From NCBI RefSeq assembly GCF_001902145.1, contig NZ_MRST01000026.1, positions 1-64,000 of the forward strand: DNA of 64,000 nucleotides, written 5' to 3'. The position numbers and the translations under genes are program-made. Positions 33,638 through 42,916 of this stretch are shown here, one piece after another. Each line of letters begins with the position of its first letter. Within the stretch, counting starts at the first letter, position 1. This stretch comes from Pseudomonas fluorescens (lineage in GTDB: Bacteria; Pseudomonadota; Gammaproteobacteria; Pseudomonadales; Pseudomonadaceae). Under the pieces are notes generated by a model. That model was not told where the DNA came from, did no database searches, and saw only the letters and a program-made list of their open reading frames with translations.

Positions 33638-35560
33638 ATGAGTATCTTTAGCCACTTCCAACAACGCTTCGCGTCCACACAGCAGGAAGAGCTCACGCTT
33701 CAGGAGTATCTCGAGCTGTGCAAGCAGGACCGCAGCACTTACGCCTCTGCCGCCGAACGCCTGCTACTGGCGATTGGCGAGCCAGAACTGGTGGAAACCG
33801 CGAATAATTCGCGCCTGTCGCGGATATTTTCCAACAAGGTGATCCGCCGCTATCCGGCCTTTGAGGACTTCCATGGGATGGAAGAATGCATCGACCAGAT
33901 CGTTTCCTACTTCCGCCATGCCGCCCAAGGCCTGGAAGAGAAGAAGCAGATCCTCTATCTGCTCGGCCCGGTCGGCGGCGGCAAGTCGTCCCTGGCGGAA
34001 AAGCTCAAGCAATTGATCGAAAAGGTGCCCTTCTATGCGATCAAGGGCTCGCCCGTCTTCGAGTCGCCTCTGGGCCTGTTCAACGCCACGGAAGATGGCG
34101 CGATCCTGGAGGAAGACTTCGGTATCCCACGGCGCTACCTCAACACCATCATGTCGCCGTGGGCCACCAAGCGACTGGCCGAGTTCGGCGGTGATATCAG
34201 CCAGTTCCGCGTGGTGAAACTCTACCCGTCGATCCTCAACCAGATCGGCGTGGCCAAGACCGAACCGGGCGATGAAAACAACCAGGACATTTCGGCGCTG
34301 GTGGGCAAGGTCGATATCCGCAAACTGGAAGAATTCCCGCAGAACGACGCCGATGCCTACAGCTATTCGGGCGCATTGTGCCGGGCCAACCAGGGCCTGA
34401 TGGAATTCGTGGAGATGTTCAAGGCACCGATCAAGGTGCTGCACCCACTGCTCACCGCCACCCAGGAAGGCAACTACAACAGTACCGAAGGCCTGGGGGC
34501 GATTCCGTTTACCGGGATCCTGCTGGCTCACTCCAACGAATCGGAATGGCATACCTTCCGCAACAACAAGAACAACGAAGCCTTCATCGACCGGATCTAT
34601 ATCGTCAAGGTGCCGTACTGCCTGCGGGTCAGCGACGAAATCAAGATCTACGACAAACTGCTGTTCAACAGCTCCCTGGCCAAGGCCCATTGCGCGCCTG
34701 ACACCCTGAAGATGCTTGCCCAGTTCACCGTACTGTCGCGCCTCAAGGAGCCGGAGAACTCGAATATCTATTCGAAGATGCGCGTCTACGACGGCGAGAA
34801 TCTCAAGGACACCGATCCCAAGGCCAAGTCGATCCAGGAATACCGCGACACAGCAGGTGTAGACGAAGGCATGAACGGCCTGTCAACGCGCTTTGCGTTC
34901 AAGATCCTGTCCAAGGTCTTCAACTTCGACCCCCACGAGATTGCCGCCAACCCGGTGCACTTGCTCTATGTGCTGGAGCAGCAGATTGAACAGGAGCAGT
35001 TCCAGGCCGAAACCCGTGAGCGCTACCTGCGCTTCCTCAAGGAATACCTGGCCCCGCGCTACATCGAGTTCATCGGCAAGGAAATCCAGACCGCCTACCT
35101 GGAGTCCTACAGCGAATACGGCCAGAACATCTTCGACCGCTACGTCCTGTACGCTGATTTCTGGATCCAGGACCAGGAATACCGCGACCCGGAAACCGGC
35201 GAAATCCTCAATCGCGTAGCCCTCAACGAAGAACTGGAAAAAATCGAGAAACCCGCCGGCATCAGCAATCCGAAGGATTTCCGCAACGAAATCGTCAACT
35301 TCGTACTGCGCGCCCGTGCCAACAACAACGGCAAGAACCCCACTTGGCTCAGCTACGAGAAGCTGCGGGTGGTCATCGAGAAGAAAATGTTCTCCAACAC
35401 CGAGGACCTGCTGCCCGTCATCAGCTTCAACGCCAAGGCCAGCAAGGAGGATCAGCAAAAACACAACGACTTCGTCACACGCATGGTCGAGCGAGGCTAC
35501 ACCGACAAACAGGTACGACTGCTCTCCGAGTGGTACCTGCGGGTTCGCAAATCGCAGTAA
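33638..35560 (+). CDS. prkA: PrkA family serine protein kinase
   Basis: A stress-induced AAA+/kinase protein (YeaG in E. coli). The 640-residue protein has a Walker A loop GPVGGGKSSLAEKLK (near residue 110), a Walker B region around YLLG...EEDFG, and a C-terminal PrkA kinase-like domain (about 400-640). The ATG at 33638 lies at the family start (MSIFSHFQQRF); 26 codons upstream remain open but overlap a hairpin. It heads prkA-yeaH-ycgB, a trio linked to stationary-phase and nitrogen-stress survival; the kinase activity and the targets in Pseudomonas are known only from relatives. Confidence 0.93.
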   Translation: MSIFSHFQQRFASTQQEELTLQEYLELCKQDRSTYASAAERLLLAIGEPELVETANNSRLSRIFSNKVIRRYPAFEDFHGMEECIDQIVSYFRHAAQGLEEKKQILYLLGPVGGGKSSLAEKLKQLIEKVPFYAIKGSPVFESPLGLFNATEDGAILEEDFGIPRRYLNTIMSPWATKRLAEFGGDISQFRVVKLYPSILNQIGVAKTEPGDENNQDISALVGKVDIRKLEEFPQNDADAYSYSGALCRANQGLMEFVEMFKAPIKVLHPLLTATQEGNYNSTEGLGAIPFTGILLAHSNESEWHTFRNNKNNEAFIDRIYIVKVPYCLRVSDEIKIYDKLLFNSSLAKAHCAPDTLKMLAQFTVLSRLKEPENSNIYSKMRVYDGENLKDTDPKAKSIQEYRDTAGVDEGMNGLSTRFAFKILSKVFNFDPHEIAANPVHLLYVLEQQIEQEQFQAETRERYLRFLKEYLAPRYIEFIGKEIQTAYLESYSEYGQNIFDRYVLYADFWIQDQEYRDPETGEILNRVALNEELEKIEKPAGISNPKDFRNEIVNFVLRARANNNGKNPTWLSYEKLRVVIEKKMFSNTEDLLPVISFNAKASKEDQQKHNDFVTRMVERGYTDKQVRLLSEWYLRVRKSQ

Positions 35561-35577
35561 GGCAGCGGCAAGCGCGC

Positions 35578-35644
35578 ACTGCCAGGCATCCGGCCTGGCA
35601 GTTGACCGCTTGTCTCTAAGCTTCCAGCCCGCGGCTTGAAGCTT
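35578..35644 (+). repeat. Two tandem hairpins between prkA and yeaH
   Basis: The first has 10-bp arms ACTGCCAGGC/GCCTGGCAGT with a 5-base loop (35578-35602). The second (35618-35644) has arms AAGCTTC and GAAGCTT plus inner AGCC/GGCT around CGC, 11 pairs with one mismatch. Neither has a T-run. They fill the 113-base gap and may tune processing or stability of the prkA and yeaH mRNA segments. Confidence 0.6.
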
Positions 35645-35673
35645 GTAACGTGAAGCTGCCCGGAGGGCTCCCC

Positions 35674-36945
35674 ATGAGCTATGTGATCGACCGACGCCTC
35701 AATGGCAAGAACAAGAGCACGGTAAACCGTCAGCGTTTCCTGCGGCGTTACCGTGACCACATCAAAAAGGCGGTAGAAGAGGCCGTCAGCCGCCGCTCCA
35801 TCACCGATATGGAGCATGGCGAACAAATCAGCATTCCCGGACGGGACATCGACGAACCGGTGCTTCACCATGGCCGCGGCGGCAAACAGACCGTGGTGCA
35901 CCCCGGCAACAAGGAATTCACCACCGGCGAACATATCCAGCGCCCACAAGGCGGTGGCGGCGGCAAAGGCCCGGGCAAAGCCGGCAACTCTGGCGAAGGC
36001 ATGGATGAATTCGTATTCCAGATCACTCAGGAAGAATTCCTCGAATTCATGTTCGAAGACCTGGAACTGCCCAACCTGGTCAAGCGCAACCTGACCGGCA
36101 CCGACACCTTCAAGACCGTGCGCGCAGGGATCAGCAACGAGGGCAACCCTTCACGCATCAACATCATTCGCACCCTGCGCTCAGCCCATGCACGGCGTAT
36201 CGCCCTGTCCGGGAGCAGCCGCGCCAAACTCAAGCAGGCCAAGGAAGAGCTGGCACGCTTGAAGCGCGAAGAACCGGACAACTTCGGCGATATCCAGGAA
36301 ATCGAGGCGGAAATCGAAAAACTCAGCGCGCGCATCCACCGGGTGCCGTTCCTCGATACCTTTGACTTGAAATACAACCTGCTGGTCAAGCAACCCAACC
36401 CCAGCTCCAAGGCTGTGATGTTCTGCCTGATGGACGTTTCCGGCTCCATGACCCAGGCCACCAAGGACATCGCCAAGCGCTTCTTTATCCTGCTGTACCT
36501 GTTTCTGAAACGGAACTACGACAAGATTGACGTAGTGTTCATCCGCCATCACACCAGCGCGCGGGAAGTGGACGAAGAAGAGTTTTTCTACTCGCGGGAA
36601 ACCGGCGGCACCATCGTTTCCAGCGCACTGAAGCTGATGCAGGAGATCATGGCCGAGCGCTACCCCGCCAACGAGTGGAACATCTACGCCGCCCAAGCTT
36701 CCGACGGCGACAACTGGAACGACGACTCGCCGATCTGCCGGGACATTTTGATCAACCAGATCATGCCGTTCGTGCAGTACTACACTTACGTCGAAATCAC
36801 CCCCCGTGAGCACCAGGCCCTGTGGTTCGAATACGAGCGCATCGGCGAAGCCTTTGCCGACACGTTCGCCCAGCAGCAACTGGTCTCGGCCGGCGATATC
36901 TACCCGGTCTTCCGTGAACTCTTCCAGCGCAGGTTAGTGACATGA
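35674..36945 (+). CDS. yeaH: YeaH/YhbH family protein (DUF444)
   Basis: A 423-residue protein always found beside PrkA. It has a basic N-terminus (YVIDRRLNGKNKSTVNRQRF), a Gly-rich linker near residue 95 (GGGGGKGPGKAG) and a von Willebrand A-like C-terminal domain with a MIDAS-type motif in FCLMDVSGSMTQ (near 250). A coiled segment is at 185-215. The exact role is unknown; VWA domain and PrkA association suggest a metal-dependent scaffold. The ATG at 35674 has a CCCGGAGG ribosome site and overlaps nothing; its end overlaps ycgB by 4 bases. Confidence 0.92.
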   Translation: MSYVIDRRLNGKNKSTVNRQRFLRRYRDHIKKAVEEAVSRRSITDMEHGEQISIPGRDIDEPVLHHGRGGKQTVVHPGNKEFTTGEHIQRPQGGGGGKGPGKAGNSGEGMDEFVFQITQEEFLEFMFEDLELPNLVKRNLTGTDTFKTVRAGISNEGNPSRINIIRTLRSAHARRIALSGSSRAKLKQAKEELARLKREEPDNFGDIQEIEAEIEKLSARIHRVPFLDTFDLKYNLLVKQPNPSSKAVMFCLMDVSGSMTQATKDIAKRFFILLYLFLKRNYDKIDVVFIRHHTSAREVDEEEFFYSRETGGTIVSSALKLMQEIMAERYPANEWNIYAAQASDGDNWNDDSPICRDILINQIMPFVQYYTYVEITPREHQALWFEYERIGEAFADTFAQQQLVSAGDIYPVFRELFQRRLVT

Positions 36946-38507
36946 CCGCCAAAAAAGAGAACAAGCGCCAACCCATTTCCACTGGCTCCGAGTGGACCTT
37001 CGAACTGATCCAGGCCTATGACCGGGAAATCAGCCGTATCGCGGCGGGTTATGCCCTGGACACCTATCCCAACCAGATAGAGGTCATCACCGCTGAACAG
37101 ATGATGGATGCCTACGCCTCGGTGGGCATGCCCCTGGGCTATCACCATTGGTCCTACGGGAAACACTTCCTCAGTACCGAGAAGTCCTACACACGCGGCC
37201 AGATGGGCCTGGCCTACGAGATCGTGATCAACTCCGACCCGTGCATCGCGTACCTGATGGAAGAAAACACCATCTGCATGCAGGCGCTGGTAGTGGCCCA
37301 TGCCTGCTATGGGCATAACAGTTTCTTCAAGGGCAACTACCTGTTTCGCACCTGGACCGATGCCAGTTCGATCATTGATTACCTGGTGTTCGCCAAGCAA
37401 TACATCATGCAGTGCGAGGAGCGCCACGGTATCGATGCGGTGGAAGACCTGTTGGACTCCTGCCACGCGCTGATGAATTACGGGGTCGATCGCTATAAGC
37501 GTCCCTATCCTATTTCCGCCGAAGAGGAACGCCTGCGCCAGAAGGAACGCGAGGAGCACCTGCAGAAACAGATCAACGACCTGTGGCGCACCATCCCCAA
37601 GCGCGCCGACAAGAACAGCGACAAGGACAATGCACGTTTCCCCGCCGAACCTCAGGAAAACATCCTGTACTTCCTGGAAAAGCACGCACCGCTGCTGGAG
37701 CCCTGGCAGCGTGAAATCGTGCGCATCGTACGCAAGATCGCGCAATATTTTTATCCACAACGCCAAACCCAAGTGATGAACGAAGGCTGGGCAACCTTCT
37801 GGCATTACACCCTGATGAACGACCTGTATGACGAAGGCCTGGTCACTGACGGCTTCATGATGGAGTTCCTCACGTCCCATACCAGCGTGGTCTTCCAGCC
37901 AGGCTTCGATAGCCCGTACTACAACGGCATCAACCCTTATGCATTGGGTTTTGCCATGTACCGCGATATCCGCCGCATGTGCGAGCACCCCACGGAGGAA
38001 GACCGCCGCTGGTTCCCGGAAATCGCCGGCAGCGACTGGCTATCGACCATCAAGTTCGCCATGAGCAGCTTCAAGGATGAGAGTTTTATCCTGCAGTACC
38101 TGTCGCCCCAGGTGATCCGCGACCTCAAGCTGTTCAGCATCCTGGACGACGACCTCAAGGACGACCTGGTAGTACCTGCCATCCACGACGAACCCGGCTA
38201 CCGCATTATTCGCGAAACTCTGGCCGCGCAATACAACCTCGGCAACCGCGAGCCTAATGTGCAGATCTACAGCATCGATGTGCGTGGCGACCGTTCCCTG
38301 ACCTTGCGTCACCAGCAGCATGACCGCAAACCGTTGGGCGAATCCACTGAGGAAGTGCTCAAGCATCTGCATCGGCTCTGGGGCTTTGATATTCATCTGG
38401 AAACCCTGCAGGGCGACCAAGTGATGAAAACCCATCATGTGCCACCGCGCAGCGATCATAACGACAACGACTACGGCCGCCTGGACATGGCCGTCGTTCA
38501 TCTCTGA
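36942..38507 (+). CDS. ycgB: SpoVR family protein
   Basis: The third member of the prkA-yeaH-spoVR set, 521 residues. It shows the family blocks YPNQIEVITAEQMMDAY, GYHHWSYGKHF, ACYGHNSFFKGNYLF, ENILYFLEKHAPLLEPWQRE and NEGWATFWHY, and the C-terminal GDRSLTLRHQQHDRKPL. Conserved His/Glu clusters (ACYGHN, NEGWATFWH) look like a metal site, but no activity is established. It overlaps yeaH by 4 bases. Confidence 0.93.
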   Translation: MTAKKENKRQPISTGSEWTFELIQAYDREISRIAAGYALDTYPNQIEVITAEQMMDAYASVGMPLGYHHWSYGKHFLSTEKSYTRGQMGLAYEIVINSDPCIAYLMEENTICMQALVVAHACYGHNSFFKGNYLFRTWTDASSIIDYLVFAKQYIMQCEERHGIDAVEDLLDSCHALMNYGVDRYKRPYPISAEEERLRQKEREEHLQKQINDLWRTIPKRADKNSDKDNARFPAEPQENILYFLEKHAPLLEPWQREIVRIVRKIAQYFYPQRQTQVMNEGWATFWHYTLMNDLYDEGLVTDGFMMEFLTSHTSVVFQPGFDSPYYNGINPYALGFAMYRDIRRMCEHPTEEDRRWFPEIAGSDWLSTIKFAMSSFKDESFILQYLSPQVIRDLKLFSILDDDLKDDLVVPAIHDEPGYRIIRETLAAQYNLGNREPNVQIYSIDVRGDRSLTLRHQQHDRKPLGESTEEVLKHLHRLWGFDIHLETLQGDQVMKTHHVPPRSDHNDNDYGRLDMAVVHL

Positions 38508-38570
38508 AACAGCAAAGCCTCCATTGACCAGGCTCAGGCGTTATCCTGTGCCGCTAATGGAGGCTATTTC

Positions 38571-39803
38571 ATGAAAATCTACAAAGTCGGCGGCGCCGTG
38601 CGTGATCGCCTTCTGGGCATCGAGGTCACCGATATAGACCGCGTCGTCGTTGGCGCGACGGCCGAAGAGATGCTCGCCAAGGGCTATAAACCGGTGGGCG
38701 CCGATTTCCCGGTATTTCTCGACCCGAAAAACGGTGACGAATACGCCCTCGCTCGCACCGAACGCAAGAATGGCCGAGGTTACGGCGGCTTTATATTCCA
38801 TGCGAGCCCCGACGTCACGCTGGAAGAAGACCTGATTCGCCGTGACCTGACCATCAATGCCATGGCAGAGGACGACGGGGGAAACCTGACCGATCCTTAT
38901 CAGGGCCAACGCGACCTTGAAGCGCGTATTTTACGGCATGTTTCCCCCGCGTTCGCCGAAGATCCACTCCGTGTATTGCGCGTTGCGCGTTTCGCCGCGC
39001 GCTATGCGCCCCTTGGTTTCACAGTCGCCCCTGAGACCCTCGAGTTAATGCGCCAACTCAGTGAGTCCGGCGAGTTGGAGGCGCTTACCCCCGAGCGCAG
39101 CTGGAAGGAAATCTCACGGGCGCTGATGGAAGATCAACCCCAGGTATTTATCCAAATACTGCGTGACTGCAACGCGCTGAAAACCTTGATGCCGGAGGTG
39201 GATGCGCTGTTCGGCGTGCCGCAGCCCGCTGCTCACCATCCGGAAATAGACACCGGCGTACACACCTTGAGCGTGCTGGAGCAAGCCGCCCAGCACAAGC
39301 AACCGCTGAGCGTGCGCTGGGCCTGCCTGCTGCACGACCTGGGCAAAGGCCTGACGCCTGTGGATAAGTTGCCGCAGCATATTGCCCACGAGCAACGCGG
39401 CCTGAAGCTGATCAAAGCGGTGAACGAGCGTTTCAAGGTGCCGAGGGATTGCCAGGAGTTGGCCTTGCTGGTGGGGCAATATCATACTCACGGGCATCGA
39501 GCGCTGGAGCTCAAGGCCTCGACATTGCTGGAGTTGCTGCAAAGCTTCGACGTGTACCGTCGGCCGCAACGCTTTGAAGAGTTCGTGGCGGCTTGCGAAA
39601 TGGACGCTCGTGGCCGCGCGGGTTTTGAGCAACGCAGTTATCCACAGGCCGATTATCTGCGCGGAGCGGCAAAGGCTGCACGCGAAGTGCCGGTCGCGCC
39701 GCTGCTAGAAAAGGGTTTCAAAGGCCCCGAACTGGGCGAGGCGCTCAAGCGCGAACGGCTCAAGGCGCTTAAAGCCTACAAGGAACAGCAAAAGCCTTTG
39801 TAG
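38571..39803 (+). CDS. cca: CCA tRNA nucleotidyltransferase, multifunctional
   Basis: It adds or repairs the 3' CCA of tRNAs. The 410-residue class II enzyme has the polymerase motifs GGAVRDRLLG (residues 7-16) and DIDRVVVG with its metal carboxylates, ERSWKEI, and a C-terminal HD domain with HPEIDTGVHTL and LLHDLGKG (phosphodiesterase/phosphatase activity). The gene starts after AATGGAGGCTATTTC. Its stop codon TAG (39801-39803) lies inside the left arm of REP 5. Confidence 0.95.
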   Translation: MKIYKVGGAVRDRLLGIEVTDIDRVVVGATAEEMLAKGYKPVGADFPVFLDPKNGDEYALARTERKNGRGYGGFIFHASPDVTLEEDLIRRDLTINAMAEDDGGNLTDPYQGQRDLEARILRHVSPAFAEDPLRVLRVARFAARYAPLGFTVAPETLELMRQLSESGELEALTPERSWKEISRALMEDQPQVFIQILRDCNALKTLMPEVDALFGVPQPAAHHPEIDTGVHTLSVLEQAAQHKQPLSVRWACLLHDLGKGLTPVDKLPQHIAHEQRGLKLIKAVNERFKVPRDCQELALLVGQYHTHGHRALELKASTLLELLQSFDVYRRPQRFEEFVAACEMDARGRAGFEQRSYPQADYLRGAAKAAREVPVAPLLEKGFKGPELGEALKRERLKALKAYKEQQKPL

Positions 39804-39881
39804 GAGCGAGCTTGCTCGCGAAAAAACGTCAACGATAACGCAGCGCCCTCAGGCTTTTCGCGAGCAAGCTCGGCTCCTACA
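39799..39881. repeat. REP-type palindrome 5 overlapping two stop codons
   Basis: Arms TGTAGGAGCGAGCTTGCTCG and the complement ending CTCCTACA flank a middle closely related to REP 3 (AACGTCAACGATAACGC). The TAG in the left arm is the stop of cca (+). The complementary TAG in the right arm (39877-39879) is the stop of folK (-). The whole element spans the 83-base convergent junction. Confidence 0.92.
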
Positions 39882-40395
39882 AGAGAGCTTGCGGTGTCAG
39901 TTGTCGGCCTTGCCACTCGAAACCGACAGGCGCCAGCGCCTGGTCGATCTGCGCATCGCGCCACAGCTCGGACATGGCCTTACCCGCTTGAGGATGAACA
40001 CGCTCCGGCGCCATCATCGACAGCGGCCACAACACAAAGGCGTTTTTCAGAATTTCGGCTCGCGGCAAGATCAATCCATCGAAATTGCCCACCAGATCGC
40101 CATACAACAACACATCGATATCCAGCGGCAGGCCTTTGCGGTCGGGCGCATAGCGGCCATTGTCAGCCTCGATGGATTTCAAGCGACGATCCAACTCCAC
40201 CAACGGCAGGTCGGTATAAGCCGACACCACCAGATTGAAAAACGGCCCACTTTTGATCCCCACCGGCTGGCTTTCGAATACCGCCGAACAGCGCATATCT
40301 GTCAAGAAGCCCGCCAACGCATCCAAGCCGGCGCATAGACGAGCCTCGCGGTCGATATTGCTGCCCAGCCCGAGGTAAACCTGAGTCAACGACAT
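39877..40395 (-). CDS. folK: 2-amino-4-hydroxy-6-hydroxymethyldihydropteridine pyrophosphokinase
   Basis: It activates the pterin in folate synthesis. The 172-residue HPPK has the N-terminal YLGLGSNIDRE (residues 7-17), FFNLVVSAYTDLP, and the metal/ATP motif LPLDIDVLLYGD with LILPRAEI after it. It overlaps folB by 10 bases. Its TAG stop is contributed by REP 5. Confidence 0.95.
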   Translation of the reverse strand: MSLTQVYLGLGSNIDREARLCAGLDALAGFLTDMRCSAVFESQPVGIKSGPFFNLVVSAYTDLPLVELDRRLKSIEADNGRYAPDRKGLPLDIDVLLYGDLVGNFDGLILPRAEILKNAFVLWPLSMMAPERVHPQAGKAMSELWRDAQIDQALAPVGFEWQGRQLTPQALL

Positions 40396-40739
40396 CCGCG
40401 CTCGATCTCCACGCCCACGCCCTTGGCAGCCGGTACCGCGCCGGGCTTGGTCAACTTGAGGTGCAGCCAGGGAATCTGGAATTCACTCATCAGCACTTCG
40501 GCCAGACGCTCGGCAAAGGTTTCCACCAGTTGGTACTGGGACTGCTCGGCAAAGGCCTGGATACGCGCAGACACCCTGGCGTAATCCAGTGCCAGGGTCA
40601 GGTCATCACCGGCCGCGGCCGGGCGATTATCCCAGGCGAAGCTCAGGTCCAGGCGCAGGCATTGCCGGATTCCGCGCTCCCAGTCGTAAGCCCCGATCAC
40701 GGTGTCGACTTCCAGGCCTTCGATAAACACTCTGTCCAA
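40386..40739 (-). CDS. folB: Dihydroneopterin aldolase
   Basis: It cleaves 7,8-dihydroneopterin to the substrate of FolK. The 117-residue protein has DRVFIEGLEVDTVIGAYDWER, the catalytic lysine/glutamate region LDYARVSARIQAF and LHLTKPGAV. No ATG is available; the start is TTG at 40739, backed by a GGAG ribosome site 8 bases upstream. The TTG at 40763 with 8 more codons lacks such a site. Divergent from plsY. Confidence 0.93.
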   Translation of the reverse strand: MDRVFIEGLEVDTVIGAYDWERGIRQCLRLDLSFAWDNRPAAAGDDLTLALDYARVSARIQAFAEQSQYQLVETFAERLAEVLMSEFQIPWLHLKLTKPGAVPAAKGVGVEIERGCR

Positions 40740-40813
40740 GCACTTTTCTCCGCAGCACGACAAGGGCGCGATGCCCCGTTAGAATCAGGGCGTCCTCGCC
40801 CGGAATAGTTAGC

Positions 40814-41383
40814 ATGTTTTGGTCACTGGCGATTTTCGCCTACCTGCTCGGCTCGCTGTCCTTCGCCATTTTGCTCAGCCGCTTGACGGGAAATCCCGAT
40901 CCGCGAATGAGTGGCTCAGGCAATGCCGGCGCCACCAATATGTTGCGCCTGGCCGGCAAGAAACTCGCCGTCCTGACCTTGCTGGGCGACGTGTGCAAGG
41001 GCCTGCTGCCCGTGCTGATCGCCAGCCTCGTCGGCCTTAGCTTGCAACAGCAAGCCTGGGTGGGCCTATGTGCCGTCCTGGGCCACCTGTTCCCGTTGTA
41101 CTTCCGTTTTCGCGGCGGCAAGGGCGTCGCCACGGCGGCCGGCATGCTGCTGGGCATTTACCCCCCTGCGGCGTTACTGGCCATGCTCGCCTGGCTGATG
41201 ACGTTCTACCTGACCCGCACCAGCTCGCTGGCCGCGCTGATTGCCACGCCGCTGACCCTACCGCTGTTGGCCTGGCAGGAACCGCAAGCGCTGTTGCCGA
41301 TGAGCGTGCTGACACTGCTGATCGTCTGGCGCCACCGCGGCAATCTACGCGACCTGTTTGCCGGGCGCGAACGGCATTTCTAA
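40814..41383 (+). CDS. plsY: Glycerol-3-phosphate acyltransferase PlsY
   Basis: It transfers acyl groups from acyl phosphate to glycerol-3-phosphate, first step of phospholipid synthesis. The 189-residue inner-membrane protein has five hydrophobic helices and the three family motifs: GSLSFAILLSR, SGSGNAGATNMLR, and RFRGGKGVATAAG. It is divergent from folB and convergent with tsaD. Confidence 0.95.
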   Translation: MFWSLAIFAYLLGSLSFAILLSRLTGNPDPRMSGSGNAGATNMLRLAGKKLAVLTLLGDVCKGLLPVLIASLVGLSLQQQAWVGLCAVLGHLFPLYFRFRGGKGVATAAGMLLGIYPPAALLAMLAWLMTFYLTRTSSLAALIATPLTLPLLAWQEPQALLPMSVLTLLIVWRHRGNLRDLFAGRERHF

Positions 41384-41414
41384 ATACTGCGCCTGAAGCC
41401 TGCGCCCTTAAACC

Positions 41415-42440
41415 TTACAACGGCGGCAATTGTTCCATCGGCCAGCGCGCCTGCACGCTGATCGCCAGGCTTTCGTGCTGCCCGGCCTGCAAGCGCTGGC
41501 AACCGGCGTAGGCGATCATTGCGCCGTTGTCAGTGCAGAACTCAGGACGTGCGTAGAACACATTGCCATTCATATCGCCGAGCATTTTTTCCAGGGAACT
41601 GCGCAACGCCTTGTTGGCGCTGACGCCGCCTGCGATCACCAACCGCTTCATGCCCGCCTGTTTCAGGGCGCGCTTGCACTTGATGGTCAAAGTCTCCACC
41701 ACAGCCTGCTGGAACGCCAGCGCGATGTCGCAACGGGCTTGCTGGCCGTCGTCCCCGGCGCTGACGCTCTGCTGCCAGGTGTTCAAGGCAGAGGTTTTCA
41801 AGCCGCTGAAACTGAACATCAAGCCAGGACGATCACACATCGGCCGCGGGAAGGTGTAGCGACCGGCAACGCCGTTCTCGGCAAGGCGGGCGATTTCCGG
41901 ACCACCCGGATAATTAAGCCCCATCATCTTCGCGGTTTTGTCGAACGCTTCACCGGCGGCATCGTCCAGCGACTCGCCCAACAGTGTGTACTGGCCGATC
42001 CCGTCCACCTGAACCAGCTGCGTATGCCCGCCCGAAACCAACAAAGCGACGAACGGGAACTCTGGCGGTGTTTTTTCCAGCATGGGCGCCAATAAATGGC
42101 CTTCCATATGGTGCACACCAAGGGCAGGAATGCCCCAGGCAAACGCCAGCGCCTGGGCGCAAGAGGCCCCAACCAGCAGGGCCCCGACCAATCCGGGGCC
42201 GGCGGTATAAGCGATGGCATCGATCTCGGTTGCCACACAGCCGGCCTCATCCAGCACCTGACGGATCAGCGGCAGCATGCGCTTGACGTGATCGCGGCTG
42301 GCAAGCTCCGGCACCACGCCACCATAGGCGCGATGCAGGTCGATCTGACTGAACAGTGCATCGGCCAAAAGCCCGCGTTCACTGTCGTATAGTGCGACTC
42401 CGGTTTCGTCGCAGGAGGTTTCAAGTCCCAGTACTAGCAT
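41415..42440 (-). CDS. tsaD: tRNA threonylcarbamoyladenosine synthase TsaD
   Basis: Catalytic subunit of the t6A37 tRNA-modification complex (formerly gcp). The 341-residue ASKHA-fold protein has LGLETSCDETGVALYD at the start, the metal histidines in VHHMEGHLLAPM (near residue 110), LVSGGHTQLV and VAGGVSANKALR. It is divergent from rpsU, as in most proteobacteria. Confidence 0.97.
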   Translation of the reverse strand: MLVLGLETSCDETGVALYDSERGLLADALFSQIDLHRAYGGVVPELASRDHVKRMLPLIRQVLDEAGCVATEIDAIAYTAGPGLVGALLVGASCAQALAFAWGIPALGVHHMEGHLLAPMLEKTPPEFPFVALLVSGGHTQLVQVDGIGQYTLLGESLDDAAGEAFDKTAKMMGLNYPGGPEIARLAENGVAGRYTFPRPMCDRPGLMFSFSGLKTSALNTWQQSVSAGDDGQQARCDIALAFQQAVVETLTIKCKRALKQAGMKRLVIAGGVSANKALRSSLEKMLGDMNGNVFYARPEFCTDNGAMIAYAGCQRLQAGQHESLAISVQARWPMEQLPPL

Positions 42441-42643
42441 GGGTTTGCGCCTTGTAGAGGCTGAATTCGAAGGCGCGCATAATAGTCGCCACTCCCTCTC
42501 CCGACTAGCGGTTTTCGATCAGAGGCTTTGCATTCCGGGCAATGAGGGGTTAACATCCGCAACCCTTAAAAACCGACGACCTCAGCCGCGAATTTTTTGC
42601 GACGAGAACGTTGATTCCCGGTAATGAAAGAAGGTAGCTCTGG

Positions 42644-42859
42644 ATGCCAGCCGTCAAAGTAAAAGAGAACGAACCCTTCGACGTAGCTCTGCGTCGTTTC
42701 AAGCGCTCCTGCGAAAAAGCCGGTGTTCTGGCTGAAGTTCGTAGCCGCGAATTTTATGAGAAGCCAACTTCTGAGCGTAAGCGCAAAGCAGCAGCCGCTG
42801 TTAAGCGTCACGCTAAGAAAGTTCAGCGCGAACAGCGCCGCGCCGTTCGTCTGTACTAA
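42644..42859 (+). CDS. rpsU: 30S ribosomal protein S21
   Basis: The 71-residue protein is very basic, begins [27 protein letters not shown] and ends in an Arg/Lys tail ([13 protein letters not shown]). It heads the rpsU-dnaG-rpoD macromolecular synthesis region. A 200-base leader separates it from the divergent tsaD. Confidence 0.98.
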
Positions 42860-42885
42860 TACACAGACGTTCGTAGCAAGCTTCT

Positions 42886-42916
42886 GCCAAGCCCGGCCCT
42901 CAGCCGGGCTGTTGGC
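42886..42916 (+). terminator. Hairpin after rpsU, probable partial terminator
   Basis: GCCCGGC and GCCGGGC arms with a 5-base loop are extended by outer GCCAA/TTGGC pairs. Only a short ATTT follows, so termination may be partial, allowing read-through towards dnaG. Confidence 0.55.

Noticed and set aside
36900..37988. 362-codon antisense frame over ycgB
   Set aside because: ycgB has strong family matches throughout; the antisense product does not resemble any known protein.
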